This document shows, piece by piece, positions 50,399-60,225 of a DNA stretch of 64,000 nucleotides. Below the pieces are notes generated by a model, which did no database searches, was not told where the DNA came from, and worked only from the letters and a program-made list of their open reading frames with translations. The stretch comes from an uncultured Clostridia bacterium (GTDB taxonomy: Bacteria; Bacillota; Clostridia; Oscillospirales; Ruminococcaceae): NCBI GenBank assembly GCA_947625375.1, contig CANQOC010000006.1, positions 1 to 64,000 on the forward strand. The letters run 5' to 3'. Made by a program: the position numbers and the translations under genes. Numbering within the stretch: the stretch's first letter is position 1; each line of letters starts with the position of its first letter.

Positions 50399-52249
50399 CT
50401 ACTTAATTCCTTCCACAAACTTCTCCCGCACTTCCTCCGCCTTTTCCGCGCTTATTTTCATCACCCGCGCGATGTCCTCGACGCTCGCGGACCTGAGCTC
50501 CGCCTTGGTGCGAAAGCTCATCAGAAGCGCGCGCGCCTTTTTCGGACCTATGCCCGAAATCTTCGTGAGCTCGCTCTCAAAGGTCTTAGCGGAGTGCTTT
50601 TTCGTCTGGAATGTGATTGTATACCGGTGGACCTCGTCCTGAAGCCGCGTAAGCATATTGAACACCGCGCGGTTTTTCGAGATGACGATTTCCCCGCCGT
50701 CCGGCGAAACAACCGCCCTTGTGCGGTGGCGGTCGTCCTTGACGAGTCCGAAGACCGGACAGTCCACCCCCATCTCCCTGAGCATCGGCGCGACCGCATC
50801 GACGTGCCCCTTTCCGCCGTCGAGGAAAATAAGGTCGGGCATGGTCGCAAACCCCGTGTCCGAACACTCGGCGTCAAAATAATTCTCGAACCGCCGGCGC
50901 AAAACCTCCTGCATCGAGGCATAGTCGTTCTGCTCATAAACCGTCTTGATGTTGAATTTCTTATAAAACCGCTTTGCCGGTCTCCCGTTGTCGAGGACGA
51001 CCATTCCGCCGACCATGCTGTCCGAGGCAAGATTCGATATGTCATAGCACTCGATATAGAGCGGCGGCTTTTTAAGCCCCAGGAGTGCGCCGAGCTCCTC
51101 GAGGGTCGCAATCTCGCGCCCGCTCCGCCCGACCGAGAGCGAAAGCTTTTCGGCGGCATTCGACCGCGCCATCTTAATCAGCGACAGCATTTCGCCCCTC
51201 TTCGGGACGTTGATTCTGACCGCGTGCCCCGATTTTTCCCGGAAAAAGCGCTCCAGAATCTCGGCGCTGTCGATTTCCTCGTCGATATAAATGTCCCTCG
51301 GGATTTTAATTCCCGCGTCATAGTATTGGGTCAGGAAGTCCTCGCGGGTCGAAAGGTCCTCCTCGGTCTCCCCAAGAAGAAAGTCCGACTTGTCCGTAAG
51401 CTTTCCGCCGCGGTAGCAAATCACCGAGACACAGCTGAGGTCGCCGTTTCTCGCCAATGCGATTACGTCGCAGTCGGGGACGTTTTTCTCGAACACCTTC
51501 TGCGTCTCCGCCGCCCTCGTTACCGCGTCGATTCGGTCTCTCAGCATCGCCGCGCGCTCAAAGTCGAGATTCTCCGCGGCCTCCTCCATCTGTTCCCTCA
51601 TCGCCTCGACCGAGGAAACGCTTCCCGACTTGATATATTCGACAGCCTCGTCGATGACGGCGCGGTATTCCTCTTTCGTAAAGCACCCGCGGCACAGCCC
51701 GATGCACCTCTTAATCTGATAGTTGAGGCAGGGCCTCTCCTTCCCGAAGTCCCTCGGGAATACTCTTCGGCAGGTCGGGAGCATGAACACGCGGTTGACC
51801 TCCTCGACCGTCTGCTTCGACGTAAAGCTCGAGGTATACGGCCCGATAAAGGTCCCGTCCCCCTTTTTCTGCATCTCCCGGGTGATTCGCGGAAAGTCCT
51901 CGGCGGATATCTTTATATAAGAATACCCCTTGTCGTCCTTCAGGAGAATGTTATACTTCGGCTTGTGCTGTTTGATGAGTGAATTTTCGAGCACCAGCGC
52001 CTCATATTCCGAGTCGGTGACGATAAAATCATAGTCATATACGTTCGAGACCATCTTCGCGACCTTCGTCAAGTGCTCCGAGTCGCGGAAATACGATGAA
52101 ACGCGGTTGTGAAGGTTCTTCGCCTTGCCGATATAGATAATCGTCCCCGCCTTGTTTCTCATAATATAGCACCCGGGAAGATGACTCAGCTTCGACGTCT
52201 TTTCCCGAAGATATAAAAGCCTCGGATTGTCCTCAACCGTAACGCGCAT
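50399..52249 (-). CDS. uvrC: excinuclease ABC subunit C
   Basis: UvrC makes the two incisions of nucleotide excision repair after UvrA and UvrB recognise damage. The 616-residue protein has the N-terminal GIY-YIG nuclease domain (GCYIMRNKAGTIIYIGKAKNLHNRVSSYF, from about residue 26), a central UVR domain for UvrB contact (about 205-240), the RNase H-like C-terminal nuclease (ECYDISNLASDSMVGGMVVLDNG) and a helix-hairpin-helix end (LTKISGIGPKKARALLMSF). It is the last gene of lipoprotein-ppi-uvrC, 46 bases after ppi; no uvrA or uvrB is in the window. Confidence 0.97.
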   Translation of the reverse strand: MRVTVEDNPRLLYLREKTSKLSHLPGCYIMRNKAGTIIYIGKAKNLHNRVSSYFRDSEHLTKVAKMVSNVYDYDFIVTDSEYEALVLENSLIKQHKPKYNILLKDDKGYSYIKISAEDFPRITREMQKKGDGTFIGPYTSSFTSKQTVEEVNRVFMLPTCRRVFPRDFGKERPCLNYQIKRCIGLCRGCFTKEEYRAVIDEAVEYIKSGSVSSVEAMREQMEEAAENLDFERAAMLRDRIDAVTRAAETQKVFEKNVPDCDVIALARNGDLSCVSVICYRGGKLTDKSDFLLGETEEDLSTREDFLTQYYDAGIKIPRDIYIDEEIDSAEILERFFREKSGHAVRINVPKRGEMLSLIKMARSNAAEKLSLSVGRSGREIATLEELGALLGLKKPPLYIECYDISNLASDSMVGGMVVLDNGRPAKRFYKKFNIKTVYEQNDYASMQEVLRRRFENYFDAECSDTGFATMPDLIFLDGGKGHVDAVAPMLREMGVDCPVFGLVKDDRHRTRAVVSPDGGEIVISKNRAVFNMLTRLQDEVHRYTITFQTKKHSAKTFESELTKISGIGPKKARALLMSFRTKAELRSASVEDIARVMKISAEKAEEVREKFVEGIK

Positions 52250-52295
52250 ACCCTTTCACCCCCCAAACGTCCGCAGGATTAAATCCAAAAGAGAA

Positions 52296-52766
52296 TCAGT
52301 CGACCGTGACCCTCTTCATTCTCTGGTCCTTAATAGGACGGTTGCGGAAATCGACCCTTGTCTCCGCAATTTCGTCGACGGCGTCCATTCCCTCGACGAC
52401 TCTGCCGAAGGCGGCGTACTGCCCGTCGAGGTGCGGCGAGTCGCTGTGCACGATAAAGAACTGTGACGAAGCCGAGTCCGGGTCCTGTGTCCTCGCCATC
52501 GAGATGACGCCTCTTTCGTGCTTAATCGGGTTGTCGAAGCCGTTTGCGCGGAATTCGCCCTTGATGTTCTCCTTCGAGCCGCCCATTCCGGTGCCCTCGG
52601 GGTCTCCGCCCTGAATCATAAAGTCCTTTATGACTCGGTGGAAGATGAGTCCGTCATAAAACCCCTCGCGCGCAAGCTTCTCGAAGTTTGCCGCCGTAAT
52701 CGGCGCCTTGTCGGGATAAAGCTCGATTTTAATCTTCTTTCCGTTTTCCATCTCGATTGTAACCAT
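52296..52766 (-). CDS. cyclophilin-type peptidyl-prolyl isomerase
   Basis: Catalyses cis-trans isomerisation of prolyl bonds. The 156-residue protein has the cyclophilin core: FHRVIKDFMIQGGDPEGTGMGG, the shorter bacterial loop, RGVISMARTQDPDSASSQFFIVHSDSPHLDGQYAAFGRVVEGMD. No signal peptide is present, so it is cytoplasmic. TTAAAGGAGAGATTATC precedes the ATG. It lies 26 bases after the lipoprotein gene and 46 before uvrC, probably in one operon. Confidence 0.95.
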   Translation of the reverse strand: MVTIEMENGKKIKIELYPDKAPITAANFEKLAREGFYDGLIFHRVIKDFMIQGGDPEGTGMGGSKENIKGEFRANGFDNPIKHERGVISMARTQDPDSASSQFFIVHSDSPHLDGQYAAFGRVVEGMDAVDEIAETRVDFRNRPIKDQRMKRVTVD

Positions 52767-52792
52767 GATAATCTCTCCTTTAACCTGTTTAT

Positions 52793-53644
52793 TTAATAGT
52801 TGAACCCGAATTCCTCTTCGGTCTGTTCGGTATACCCCTCGGGGATTGAGAAGTCTATTCCGCTGTTGTCGTATTCGATGATTCTGAAGTCATAGAGGTC
52901 GACCGCCGAGCTTTTAAGGCTGCGGTCCGACACCCTGAGCTTTCCGTCCTCCGAGAATTCCCACGTCGACGTTATGTCGAGACCGTTGATGGAATATATC
53001 TCGGTCCAGACGCCGCCGACGTCCTCGGCTGACAAAAGCGTATACATCGAGCTGTCATACCCGAAATTCAGACCGTAGTCGTCGACGCTCCCGACGACGC
53101 AGTATGTCCTGTCGTCGTCGTTGATATATGTCGTGACCCCGCCGTGAACAAAGGTCCTGTTTCCGTCGTTTATATAGATTCTGTCGTCTCCGTCGGCATA
53201 GATTTCGCGGTCATAACTGAACGCCGTTCCCGAGTCATAAATCGACGCCTGTACGAACCTAATGTGAACGTGATTTGAATTCATAAGCTTAAGGCACTCG
53301 GCGGCGCGGGTCTCCGAATCCTCGGCCGACTCCGTCCCGACGTCCGATTCGTCCTCCGGCTGTTCCTCCGCCGAAGTCTGCTCGGGTTCGTTCTCCTCCG
53401 GCTCGGCTTCGCTCTGCTCTTCCGGAAGCGTCTCCGGAATTGCCGCGTCGGACGACACCGGCGCCGAAAGCTCGGTTTCCGGCGGCATCGTCTCGGTGCT
53501 CTCGGTGATGACGTTGTCCGGGACGTTTGCGTCAACCGGCCCGGTCGGCTGTGAGATGTCCTCGCCGCCCGGCGCTTTCTGTCCGCAAGCCGCGAGCATC
53601 ACCGCGCATACCGCGCAGCACAGCAAAATTTTAATCTTTTTCAT
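52793..53644 (-). CDS. lipoprotein of unknown function
   Basis: A 283-residue exported protein. The signal peptide KKIKILLCCAVCAVMLAAC ends in a lipobox (VMLAAC), so Cys20 should be lipidated and the protein held on the outer face of the membrane. Residues 28-110 are a very acidic Pro/Glu/Ser linker (EEQSEAEPEENEPEQTSAEE). The C-terminal part from about 115 (AAECLKLMNSNHVHIRFVQASIYDSGTAFSYDREIYADGDDRIYINDGNRTFVHGG) is beta-rich and resembles outer-leaflet lipoproteins that bind lipids, but I do not recognise a family with certainty. It is the first gene of the operon, under its own promoter. Confidence 0.75.
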   Translation of the reverse strand: MKKIKILLCCAVCAVMLAACGQKAPGGEDISQPTGPVDANVPDNVITESTETMPPETELSAPVSSDAAIPETLPEEQSEAEPEENEPEQTSAEEQPEDESDVGTESAEDSETRAAECLKLMNSNHVHIRFVQASIYDSGTAFSYDREIYADGDDRIYINDGNRTFVHGGVTTYINDDDRTYCVVGSVDDYGLNFGYDSSMYTLLSAEDVGGVWTEIYSINGLDITSTWEFSEDGKLRVSDRSLKSSAVDLYDFRIIEYDNSGIDFSIPEGYTEQTEEEFGFNY

Positions 53645-53665
53645 ATTATCACCCCATCGGCTACT

Positions 53666-53694
53666 ATATTATCACATCTTTTCCGAGTTTGCAA
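53666..53694 (-). promoter_or_regulatory. promoter of the lipoprotein-ppi-uvrC operon
   Basis: On the minus strand TTGCAA (53689-53694), 17 bases, TAATAT (53666-53671). Confidence 0.65.
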
Positions 53695-53700
53695 GCATTT

Positions 53701-53836
53701 AGAAGATAGAGGTTAGAGGTTAGAATTTAGAATTTAGAGGTGTCGCCTTCGGCGACGTTTTTAAATTTTGCATAATGAGTGCAGAGAATTCTTCCGGAGT
53801 CGGCTATCTGACTTCCGATTTCTCAATTCTGACTTC
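53701..53836. repeat. AG-rich intergenic repeats, facing copies
   Basis: AGAAGATAGAGGTTAGAGG (53701-53740) and the CT-rich complement ATCTGACTTCCGATTTCTCA...CTGACTTCTTGA (53806-53840) face each other and could form a large hairpin between the two divergent promoters. Confidence 0.6.
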
Positions 53837-53865
53837 TTGACTAAATGCTGCGGCCGTTGTATAAT
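53837..53865 (+). promoter_or_regulatory. promoter of the FGGY kinase
   Basis: TTGACT (53837-53842), 17 bases, TATAAT (53860-53865), 38 bases before the ATG. Confidence 0.8.
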
Positions 53866-53903
53866 AAACATACCGATTTACGCGGAACATAAGGAGGTCT
53901 ATT

Positions 53904-55460
53904 ATGAAGACATATCTCGGAATCGAATTCGGTTCAACAAGAATCAAGGCAATCCTCATCGACGAAAGGGCAGAGGTTGTCGCTTCGGGCGCTCACGATT
54001 GGGAAAACCGCCTCGACAACGGCATCTGGACCTATACCCTCGACGACATCTCGACCGGTCTTCGCGACGCATACTCAAAGGTCGCCGAGGACTATAAAAA
54101 GAAAACCGGCGAGCCGCTCACCGAGCTCGGCTCAATCGGCATCAGCGCGATGATGCACGGCTATATGCCGTTCGATGAAGACGGAAACCTCCTTGTGCCC
54201 TTCCGCACCTGGAGAAACACCGTCACCGCCGAGGCTTCCGAAAAGCTCTCTTCGCTCTTCGGCTTCAATATCCCCCAGCGCTGGTCCGTCGCGCATCTCT
54301 ACCAATCCGTCCTCAACGGCGAGGAGCACGTTAAAAAGATAAAAAGCGTCCTCACCCTCGCCGGATATATCCAATGGAAGCTCACCGGCAAAAAGGCGGT
54401 CGGCGTCGGCGAGGCTTCGGGAATGTTCCCGATTGATGGCAAGACCGGTACATACGACGCTGCCATGGTCGAAAAGTTCGACAGGCTAATCGCCGGAAAA
54501 GGCTTCGGCTGGACGCTCCTTTCGGTGCTCCCCGAGGTCCTAAAGGCCGGGGACGACGCCGGAACGCTGACCCCCGAGGGCGCGCTCTTCCTCGACCCGA
54601 CCGGAACGCTCAGGGCGGGGGTGCCGCTCTGTCCTCCCGAGGGCGACGCCGGAACCGGAATGGTCGCGACGAACAGCGTCCGCGAGAGAACCGGAAACGT
54701 CTCCGCCGGAACGTCTGTCTTCGCGATGATAGTCCTCGAAAAGCCGCTGTCAAGGCTCTATCCCGAAATCGACATGGTCACGACGCCGAGCGGCGCTCCG
54801 GTCGCGATGGTCCACTGCAACAACTGCTCCTCCGACCTCGACGCGTGGATGAGGATTTTCATGGAGTTCGCCGAGCTTTCGGGTCACCCGATGAAAAAGC
54901 CCGACCTCTATGACCTTCTTCTTAAAAACGCGATGAACGGCGACCCCGACTGCGGCGGACTCACCTCCTGCAACTACTTCTCGGGCGAGCCGATAACCCA
55001 TTTAGACGAGGGCCGCCCGATGCTTTTAAGGCGCCCCGACTCCGCCTTCAATCTCTCGAATCTCATCCGCAACAACCTCTTCTCCGCGCTCGCGACCCTA
55101 AAAATCGGTCTCGATATCCTCCTCGACGAAAACGTCAGGATTGACCGAATTCTCGGCCACGGCGGATATTTCAAGACAAAGGGCGTCGGACAAAAGCTCC
55201 TTGCCGCCGCGATGAAGACCCCCGTCTCGACGATGGAGACCGCGGGCGAGGGCGGCGCATGGGGAATGGCAATCCTCGCGATGTACGCCGTCAATGGCGG
55301 CGGAATGTCCCTCGAGGACTACCTCGACGAAAAGGTCTTCGCCGGAATGAAGGCCGAGGCCGAATCCCCCGACCCGCGCGACGTCGCCGGCTTCGACAGC
55401 TACATGCAGAACTACAAGCAAATGCTCAAGACCGAGGAATCCGCGGTCAAAAACTACTGA
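53904..55460 (+). CDS. FGGY-family carbohydrate kinase
   Basis: A 518-residue sugar kinase with the ASKHA/FGGY fold: phosphate-1 loop [17 protein letters not shown] near the N-terminus, [20 protein letters not shown] with the catalytic acidic region, [15 protein letters not shown] as the phosphate-2 loop, and [20 protein letters not shown] towards the C-terminus. Family members phosphorylate xylulose, ribulose, fuculose or glycerol; this one looks closest to the xylulose/L-ribulose kinase-like branch, but the substrate cannot be fixed. It stands alone, without isomerase, aldolase or transporter, followed directly by mobile-element debris that may have displaced its partners. AAGGAGGTCTATT precedes the ATG. 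Confidence 0.88.
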   Translation: MKTYLGIEFGSTRIKAILIDERAEVVASGAHDWENRLDNGIWTYTLDDISTGLRDAYSKVAEDYKKKTGEPLTELGSIGISAMMHGYMPFDEDGNLLVPFRTWRNTVTAEASEKLSSLFGFNIPQRWSVAHLYQSVLNGEEHVKKIKSVLTLAGYIQWKLTGKKAVGVGEASGMFPIDGKTGTYDAAMVEKFDRLIAGKGFGWTLLSVLPEVLKAGDDAGTLTPEGALFLDPTGTLRAGVPLCPPEGDAGTGMVATNSVRERTGNVSAGTSVFAMIVLEKPLSRLYPEIDMVTTPSGAPVAMVHCNNCSSDLDAWMRIFMEFAELSGHPMKKPDLYDLLLKNAMNGDPDCGGLTSCNYFSGEPITHLDEGRPMLLRRPDSAFNLSNLIRNNLFSALATLKIGLDILLDENVRIDRILGHGGYFKTKGVGQKLLAAAMKTPVSTMETAGEGGAWGMAILAMYAVNGGGMSLEDYLDEKVFAGMKAEAESPDPRDVAGFDSYMQNYKQMLKTEESAVKNY

Positions 55461-55537
55461 TACGCAAGCAATATAAAAGCAGACGGAATGGTAGCCCCTA
55501 ATAAAACAACTTTTTGATTGTTTTCCGAACCGATGTA

Positions 55538-55915
55538 TCACTGCATCGGTTCGTTTTTCATGTTCTCAAACAGGCTTTTAGGCAGGATTCCCACGAAATC
55601 GTAGGAAATATCTATGTCCACAACACGCTTGCCATCGACTCTTTTAGGCTTGTGAACGTATACCGCCTTGACCAAATCGTTAAGTATCGCTGGTGTAAGC
55701 TCGCTCATTTCCAAATACTTCTTGACCTTAGCAATGAATTTGTCGATGTTTTCCGCTTGTTCTTCCTGCTGCTCAATTTCGGCTGTCAGCGTTTCTAATT
55801 TTTCACGAAGTTCAGCCTGTTCGGTTTCATAATCTCCCGAAAGCATCTCATATCTTGCCTCCGAAAGCCTTTGATTGGCATATAGTTGTTTTGACGGTAA
55901 TTTTAATAGTTGCAC
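55538..55915 (-). pseudogene. serine recombinase, C-terminal fragment
   Basis: About 125 residues match the C-terminal zone of large serine recombinases of Tn1549/Tn5397-like elements: a coiled coil (YETEQAELREKLETLTAEIEQQEEQAENIDKFIAKVKKYLEMSELTPAILNDLVKAVYVHKPKRVDGKRVVDIDISYDFVG). The catalytic N-terminal domain and most of the recombinase domain are missing, and the sequence upstream (plus strand 55910 on) is unrelated, so the gene is a truncated remnant. It marks an old integration event next to the FGGY kinase. Confidence 0.85.
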
Positions 55916-56242
55916 TTACAGTTACTAACAAAAAACAGTTTTGACAATGTTGATTCAATTAAGCTTGAAAGTTATCTTGATGGCACGAAGAAAAACATAG
56001 TGATTAAGGTTACAGATGAAAGCGACGACCATACATCAAATGCCGATGGTCTATATAGACAGATTCTAAATTATCAAAAGCAGTTTAAAGCTATTGATAA
56101 ATGTGAGATATATGTCGAGGATATAAACGGTGAGTGCCTGTATTACATTACCGGCGAACTGGAATACGGAGATATGCTGGCATGGGTAAGTGAAAAATCG
56201 GAAGAGTCGTTTGTTAATTCACATGGGCCACGCAAAGAATAA
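55910..56242 (+). pseudogene. hypothetical protein, possible remnant
   Basis: A 110-residue open frame without a recognisable family (IKLESYLDGTKKNIVIKVTDESDDHTSNADGLYRQILNYQKQFKAIDKCEIYVEDINGECLYYITGELEYGDMLAWVSEKSEESFV). The composition is AT-rich, unlike the host genes. It overlaps the end of the recombinase fragment and has no clear ribosome site, so I regard it as a fragment or an acquired orphan. Confidence 0.4.
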
Positions 56243-56357
56243 CATTTGTGCCTTAATTAGTGCTATAATTGCGTATCATTTAAATATCTAAAAAATTTTT
56301 AGGTTTTTAAACATACTGGTTATAAGAATAAGTATTGAGCTTGTCGTTATTTATCCT

Positions 56358-56620
56358 AAGCCAAAAAGAAATATTCCCTCGGTATGCGCCAGCGTCTCGG
56401 GCTTGCGCAGGCTATTATGGAAGACCCCGACCTGCTGATTTTGGACGAGCCGATGAACGGGCTTGACAAGGACGGCGTGGGGGAGATGCGGAAGTATCTG
56501 CTCGATTTAAAGGCGCAGGGCAAGACGATCCTGATCGCCTCGCACTCGGCGGAGGATATTGATGTTCTCTGCGATACCGTCGTTGAGATGGATAAGGGGA
56601 GGATGGAAAGGGTGAGATGA
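56358..56620 (+). pseudogene. ABC transporter ATP-binding protein, C-terminal fragment
   Basis: Only the second half of the nucleotide-binding domain remains. The reading frame enters at KKYSLGMRQRLGLAQAIMEDPDLLILDEPMNGLDKDG, which contains the signature motif and Walker B (LLILDEP), and continues through the H-loop (ILIASHSAEDIDVLCD) to a stop. Walker A and the Q-loop are absent, and the upstream 100 bases are unrelated AT-rich sequence. It resembles bacitracin- or lantibiotic-type exporters. It was probably brought in or broken by the same event that left the recombinase fragment. Confidence 0.82.
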
Positions 56621-56734
56621 CTTTCAATATAGCGAAAAACGAGGAAAGATGTTTATTATAGAACTGAAGCGCAGTGAGGAATGTAAAAATTATATCCCAA
56701 CGGCTTGACCCTGACAATGATTCATTAAGCAGGA

Positions 56735-56785
56735 TAAGTAAAAGCCATACCCGATTGCTCGGATATGGCTTTGTTTAGCACCCTT
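56735..56785 (+). terminator. terminator-like hairpin after the ABC fragment
   Basis: AAAGCCATACCCG and CGGATATGGCTTT flank ATTGCT (about 56738-56775) and are followed by GTTTAGC. Confidence 0.6.
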
Positions 56786-56837
56786 TTGGCAGACCGCCAC
56801 AATACAATTATGGTTTTGTTGTTTTATGCGGAGCTGC

Positions 56838-57218
56838 CTAACCGGTATTTTTTATTTGAGAGCCGGTTAAAGAAAAACTGCTGATATATATTTCTAAATG
56901 TGCCGGATTGCCTTGCAAAGCTAAAATTGCCAATTCTAACCCAAACGAAACAGAAAAGCAAATGCTTCCTAATAGCAGTCCTTTCAAAATACTTCTTCCG
57001 AAACCGTTTCTTTGAAATCCAATATCACTCCATGAAAGTCCTATCCTTTTCAATGCCAACGCCAGTAAGATAATTCCGGTCGCTTTATGAAGCACATTTT
57101 CACCAATAGCCGTTTTATCTGTTTCAATCAGAAAATATTCTGCAAACCTTGCCGACAAGCAAAGCGTGAATATCGCAATACACAAATTATAGGGATTGTA
57201 TTTTATGCTTCTTTCCAT
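56838..57218 (-). pseudogene. CPBP-like membrane protein, truncated
   Basis: 126 residues with four hydrophobic segments (NLCIAIFTLCLSARFAEYFLI, ATGIILLALALKRIG, SILKGLLLGSICFSVSFGLELAILAL). The segment KRIGLSWSDIGFQRNGFGRSILKGLLLG resembles the N-terminal half of CPBP/CAAX-protease-like membrane proteins. The catalytic EExxxR region expected further on is missing and the frame ends in unrelated sequence, so it is probably truncated. The AT-rich composition matches the other debris here. Confidence 0.6.
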
Positions 57219-57370
57219 ATAGTTACCTCAATCAACTCCAATTTATCGCGCAGGGTGTCATATCGGCAAGAACCTTTGCCGTCTGCTTTTTCGCTATATA
57301 AGAGAAATGTGCGAGTCAGACCCCTTTCCCCGAGCCACCACTCCTCATCTTCCCTCACTTCACAATAATA
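57203..57370 (-). pseudogene. short fragment upstream of the CPBP remnant
   Basis: In one frame the minus strand reads YYCEVREDEEWWLGERGLTRTFLLYSEKADGKGSCRYDTLRDKLELIEVTIWKEA, ending 16 bases inside the CPBP remnant, as for two coupled genes. It has no start of its own; upstream the frame runs into the lipid kinase gene. It is probably the tail of a lost gene. Confidence 0.4.
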
Positions 57371-58239
57371 CTCAGCGCCTGCCGGTTGCAGCTGATAGCG
57401 GTTTCGGTGTGCTGACCGCCGTTTTCGCCGTCGACCGTCCAGACAAGCGGCGCGTCGCACGAAAAACCGACCCGCGCGGTCTTGAAATACTCGAAGCAGT
57501 CTGCGGAATAGTCCCGCTTCATCACCGCCGCGAGGATTTTATTGAGGTCGAGCGGGTTCTTCGGGTTCTTAACGAGAAGCACCTCGAAAAGTCCGTCGTT
57601 GAGCTCGATGTCCTTCGGCAGAAGATTCTTCATTCCCCCGACCTGAAGCGTGTTCGTGACGAGTCCGAGGATAAAGTCCCCCTCGCCCGAGCGCTCCTCC
57701 GACTCGAATTTAACGCGGTAGTGCGAAATATTCGGAAGCGACGCCGCCCCGCTGATGAGATACGCAAAATAGCCGAGCGCGTTTTTCTGATTCTGCGGAG
57801 TCGTATAGGTGACGTCGGTGAAAGCGCCGAATCCCGCGACATAGTTGAAGTACCGCCCGTTCACGCACCCGATGTCGTATGAAAACGGACGCCCGAAGAG
57901 CGCGTTTTTCGCCGCCGGGATAATCTGTACCGGCACCCCGAGCGAGTGCGAAAAGTCGTTTGTCGACCCACAGGGGATATACCCGAACGGACGGGTAAGT
58001 CCCGCCTCCATAAACCCGTTGACGGCGCCGTTAAGGGTCCCGTCGCCTCCCGCGACGACGACCCTGTCGACCTCGTTTGCGAGCCGCCTCGCAGTATAGC
58101 GGCAGTCATCGCCCGACTGCGTCGGGTGCGCGGTGACGTCCCACCCCGCCGCGGTGTAAAGGTTGATGATTTCGCCGAGCTTCCGCCCCACTGTCTGCAT
58201 TCCCGAGTGCGAATTGTACAGCAAAAGCAAGCTTCCCAT
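57355..58239 (-). CDS. diacylglycerol kinase-family lipid kinase
   Basis: A soluble, membrane-associated kinase of the DagK/YegS type that phosphorylates lipids such as diacylglycerol. The 294-residue protein has the nucleotide-binding GGDGTLNGAVNGF (64-76) and PCGSTNDFSHSLG, the catalytic-fold segment DIGCVNGRYFNYVAGFGAFTDVTY, and a C-terminal beta domain with VDGENGG. It begins 29 bases after trpA on the same strand, with no terminator between, so it may be transcribed from the trp operon. Its 3' end abuts the debris region. Confidence 0.92.
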   Translation of the reverse strand: MGSLLLLYNSHSGMQTVGRKLGEIINLYTAAGWDVTAHPTQSGDDCRYTARRLANEVDRVVVAGGDGTLNGAVNGFMEAGLTRPFGYIPCGSTNDFSHSLGVPVQIIPAAKNALFGRPFSYDIGCVNGRYFNYVAGFGAFTDVTYTTPQNQKNALGYFAYLISGAASLPNISHYRVKFESEERSGEGDFILGLVTNTLQVGGMKNLLPKDIELNDGLFEVLLVKNPKNPLDLNKILAAVMKRDYSADCFEYFKTARVGFSCDAPLVWTVDGENGGQHTETAISCNRQALSIIVK

Positions 58240-58268
58240 ATCTGACCTCTTTTCGTGTGAACGGGGGA

Positions 58269-59039
58269 CTACTTCAATCCTTCCGTCATCTTTTTAACGA
58301 ATTCTCCGACGGGTTCGGCGGAGTCGCGGCCGTATTTTTCGATGATTTTGATGATTGCCGAGCCGACGATGGCGCCGTCCGAAAGGTCGGCCATCTGTTT
58401 TGCGCGCTCGGGGGTGGATATCCCGAAGCCGACGGCACAAGGCAGGTCGGTGTTCTCGCGAATCACCCTGACAATCGACGCGATGTCGGTCGTGATTTCG
58501 CTTCTCTCGCCGGTGACGCCGAGGCTCGACACAAGATAGATGAACCCCTCGGCGGCCTTCGCAATCATCGCGATGCGGTTCTCCGATGTCGGCGCAATCA
58601 GCGGTATAAGCGCCACTCCGTATTTGTGACACTCCTCGATGAACTCGCCGCGCTCCTCATAAGGGAGGTCTGGGAGAATAAGTCCGTCAATCCCGATTTC
58701 GCGGCAGGCCGACATAAACCTCTCCGCCCCATAGCTGAACACGACGTTCGCGTATGTCATGAACACAAGCGGGATTTCGACGTCGGTGCGAAGGTCGCGC
58801 ACAAGGTCGAAAATCTTGTCCGTCGTGACCCCGCCCGAGAGCGCGCGAAGATTTGCCCCCTGAATGACCGGGCCCTCGGCGGTCGGGTCTGAAAAGGGTA
58901 TGCCGAGCTCGATAAGGCTCGCGCCGTTTCTGACCGCCGCCCGGACGACCTTCGCCGTCGTTTCAAGGTCGGGGTCGCCGCAGGTGATAAAAGGTATAAA
59001 CGCCTTTTTGTTTTCAAAGGCGGATTTAATTCTATTCAT
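58269..59039 (-). CDS. trpA: tryptophan synthase alpha subunit
   Basis: Cleaves indole-glycerol phosphate to indole, which passes through the TrpA-TrpB tunnel. The 256-residue product has the catalytic Glu in [19 protein letters not shown], followed by [12 protein letters not shown] and [10 protein letters not shown], and the phosphate site GFGISTPE. The ATG at 59039 overlaps the trpB stop by 8 bases (ATGAATAG) and is preceded by AGGGGTG, so translation is coupled; a GTG at 59051 is a weaker alternative. It is the last trp gene, with the lipid kinase close behind. Confidence 0.96.
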   Translation of the reverse strand: MNRIKSAFENKKAFIPFITCGDPDLETTAKVVRAAVRNGASLIELGIPFSDPTAEGPVIQGANLRALSGGVTTDKIFDLVRDLRTDVEIPLVFMTYANVVFSYGAERFMSACREIGIDGLILPDLPYEERGEFIEECHKYGVALIPLIAPTSENRIAMIAKAAEGFIYLVSSLGVTGERSEITTDIASIVRVIRENTDLPCAVGFGISTPERAKQMADLSDGAIVGSAIIKIIEKYGRDSAEPVGEFVKKMTEGLK

Positions 59040-60222
59040 AGATGTCTTCACCCCTATATCTTGCTATCGCGGCGCAGTCCTTGTCTCCTCTTCCCGAGAG
59101 CGTCACGACGATAATCTTGTCCTTGCCCATCTTCGGGGCGATTTTTTTGGCATAAGCGACGGCGTGCGCGCTTTCGATTGCGGGAATGATTCCCTCGGTC
59201 TTCGCGAGATATTCAAAGGCCTCGACCGCCTCGTCGTCTGTGACGGGGACATATTCCGCCCTGCCGATGTCGTGAAGATAAGCGTGCTCCGGGCCGACGC
59301 CGGGATAGTCAAGCCCCGCCGATATCGAATAAACCGGCGCAATCTGCCCGAATTCGTCCTGACAGAAATACGACTTCATTCCGTGGAAGATTCCGAGGCG
59401 CCCGGTGTTCACGGTCGCTGCGGTCTCAAAGGTGTCGATTCCGCGCCCCGCCGCCTCACATCCGATGAGCGCGACGCCCTTGTCGTTGATGAAGTTATAA
59501 AAGCTTCCGATGGCGTTCGACCCCCCGCCGACACAGGCGATTACCGCGTCGGGGAGCTTTCCCTCTTTCTCTAAAAGCTGTTCCTTGATTTCCTTCGAGA
59601 TTACCGCCTGAAAATCGCGGACGATTGTCGGGAACGGGTGCGGGCCCATAACCGAGCCGAGGCAGTAGTGCGTGTCCGAAATGCGGCGCGTCCACTCCCT
59701 CATCGCCTCGCTGACGGCGTCCTTAAGGGTGGCGGTGCCGGTCTTGACGGGGATAACCTCCGAGCCGAGGAGCTTCATTCTGTAGACGTTGAGCGCCTGC
59801 CGCTTGGTGTCCTCCTCGCCCATGAACACAACACATTCCATTCCCATAAGCGCGGCGGCGGTTGCGGTCGCGACGCCGTGCTGACCCGCGCCGGTCTCGG
59901 CGATAAGGCGGGTCTTTCCCATCTTCTTCGCCAAAAGCGCCTGCCCGAGTACGTTGTTGATTTTGTGCGCGCCGGTGTGATTGAGGTCCTCGCGCTTAAG
60001 GTAAATCTTCGCGCCGCCGAGGTCGCGGGTCATCTTTTCGGCATAATAAAGCCGCGACGGTCTCCCGGCATAGTCGTTCAGAAGCGCGTTGAGCTCGCGG
60101 TTGAACTCGGGGTCGTCCTTGTATTTGTTATATGCCGCCTCGAGCTCGATTACGGCGTTCATCAGCGTTTCGGGGATATACTGTCCGCCGTGTATCCCGA
60201 ACCGCCCCTTTGATTCTGACAT
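59032..60222 (-). CDS. trpB: tryptophan synthase beta subunit
   Basis: Condenses indole with serine using pyridoxal phosphate. The 396-residue protein has [28 protein letters not shown] with the PLP lysine, the [20 protein letters not shown] active-site loop, and GGGSNAIG for PLP phosphate. It lies 3 bases after trpF and overlaps trpA. It is the canonical TrpB1 form. Confidence 0.98.
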   Translation of the reverse strand: MSESKGRFGIHGGQYIPETLMNAVIELEAAYNKYKDDPEFNRELNALLNDYAGRPSRLYYAEKMTRDLGGAKIYLKREDLNHTGAHKINNVLGQALLAKKMGKTRLIAETGAGQHGVATATAAALMGMECVVFMGEEDTKRQALNVYRMKLLGSEVIPVKTGTATLKDAVSEAMREWTRRISDTHYCLGSVMGPHPFPTIVRDFQAVISKEIKEQLLEKEGKLPDAVIACVGGGSNAIGSFYNFINDKGVALIGCEAAGRGIDTFETAATVNTGRLGIFHGMKSYFCQDEFGQIAPVYSISAGLDYPGVGPEHAYLHDIGRAEYVPVTDDEAVEAFEYLAKTEGIIPAIESAHAVAYAKKIAPKMGKDKIIVVTLSGRGDKDCAAIARYRGEDIYE

Positions 60223-60225
60223 TTT

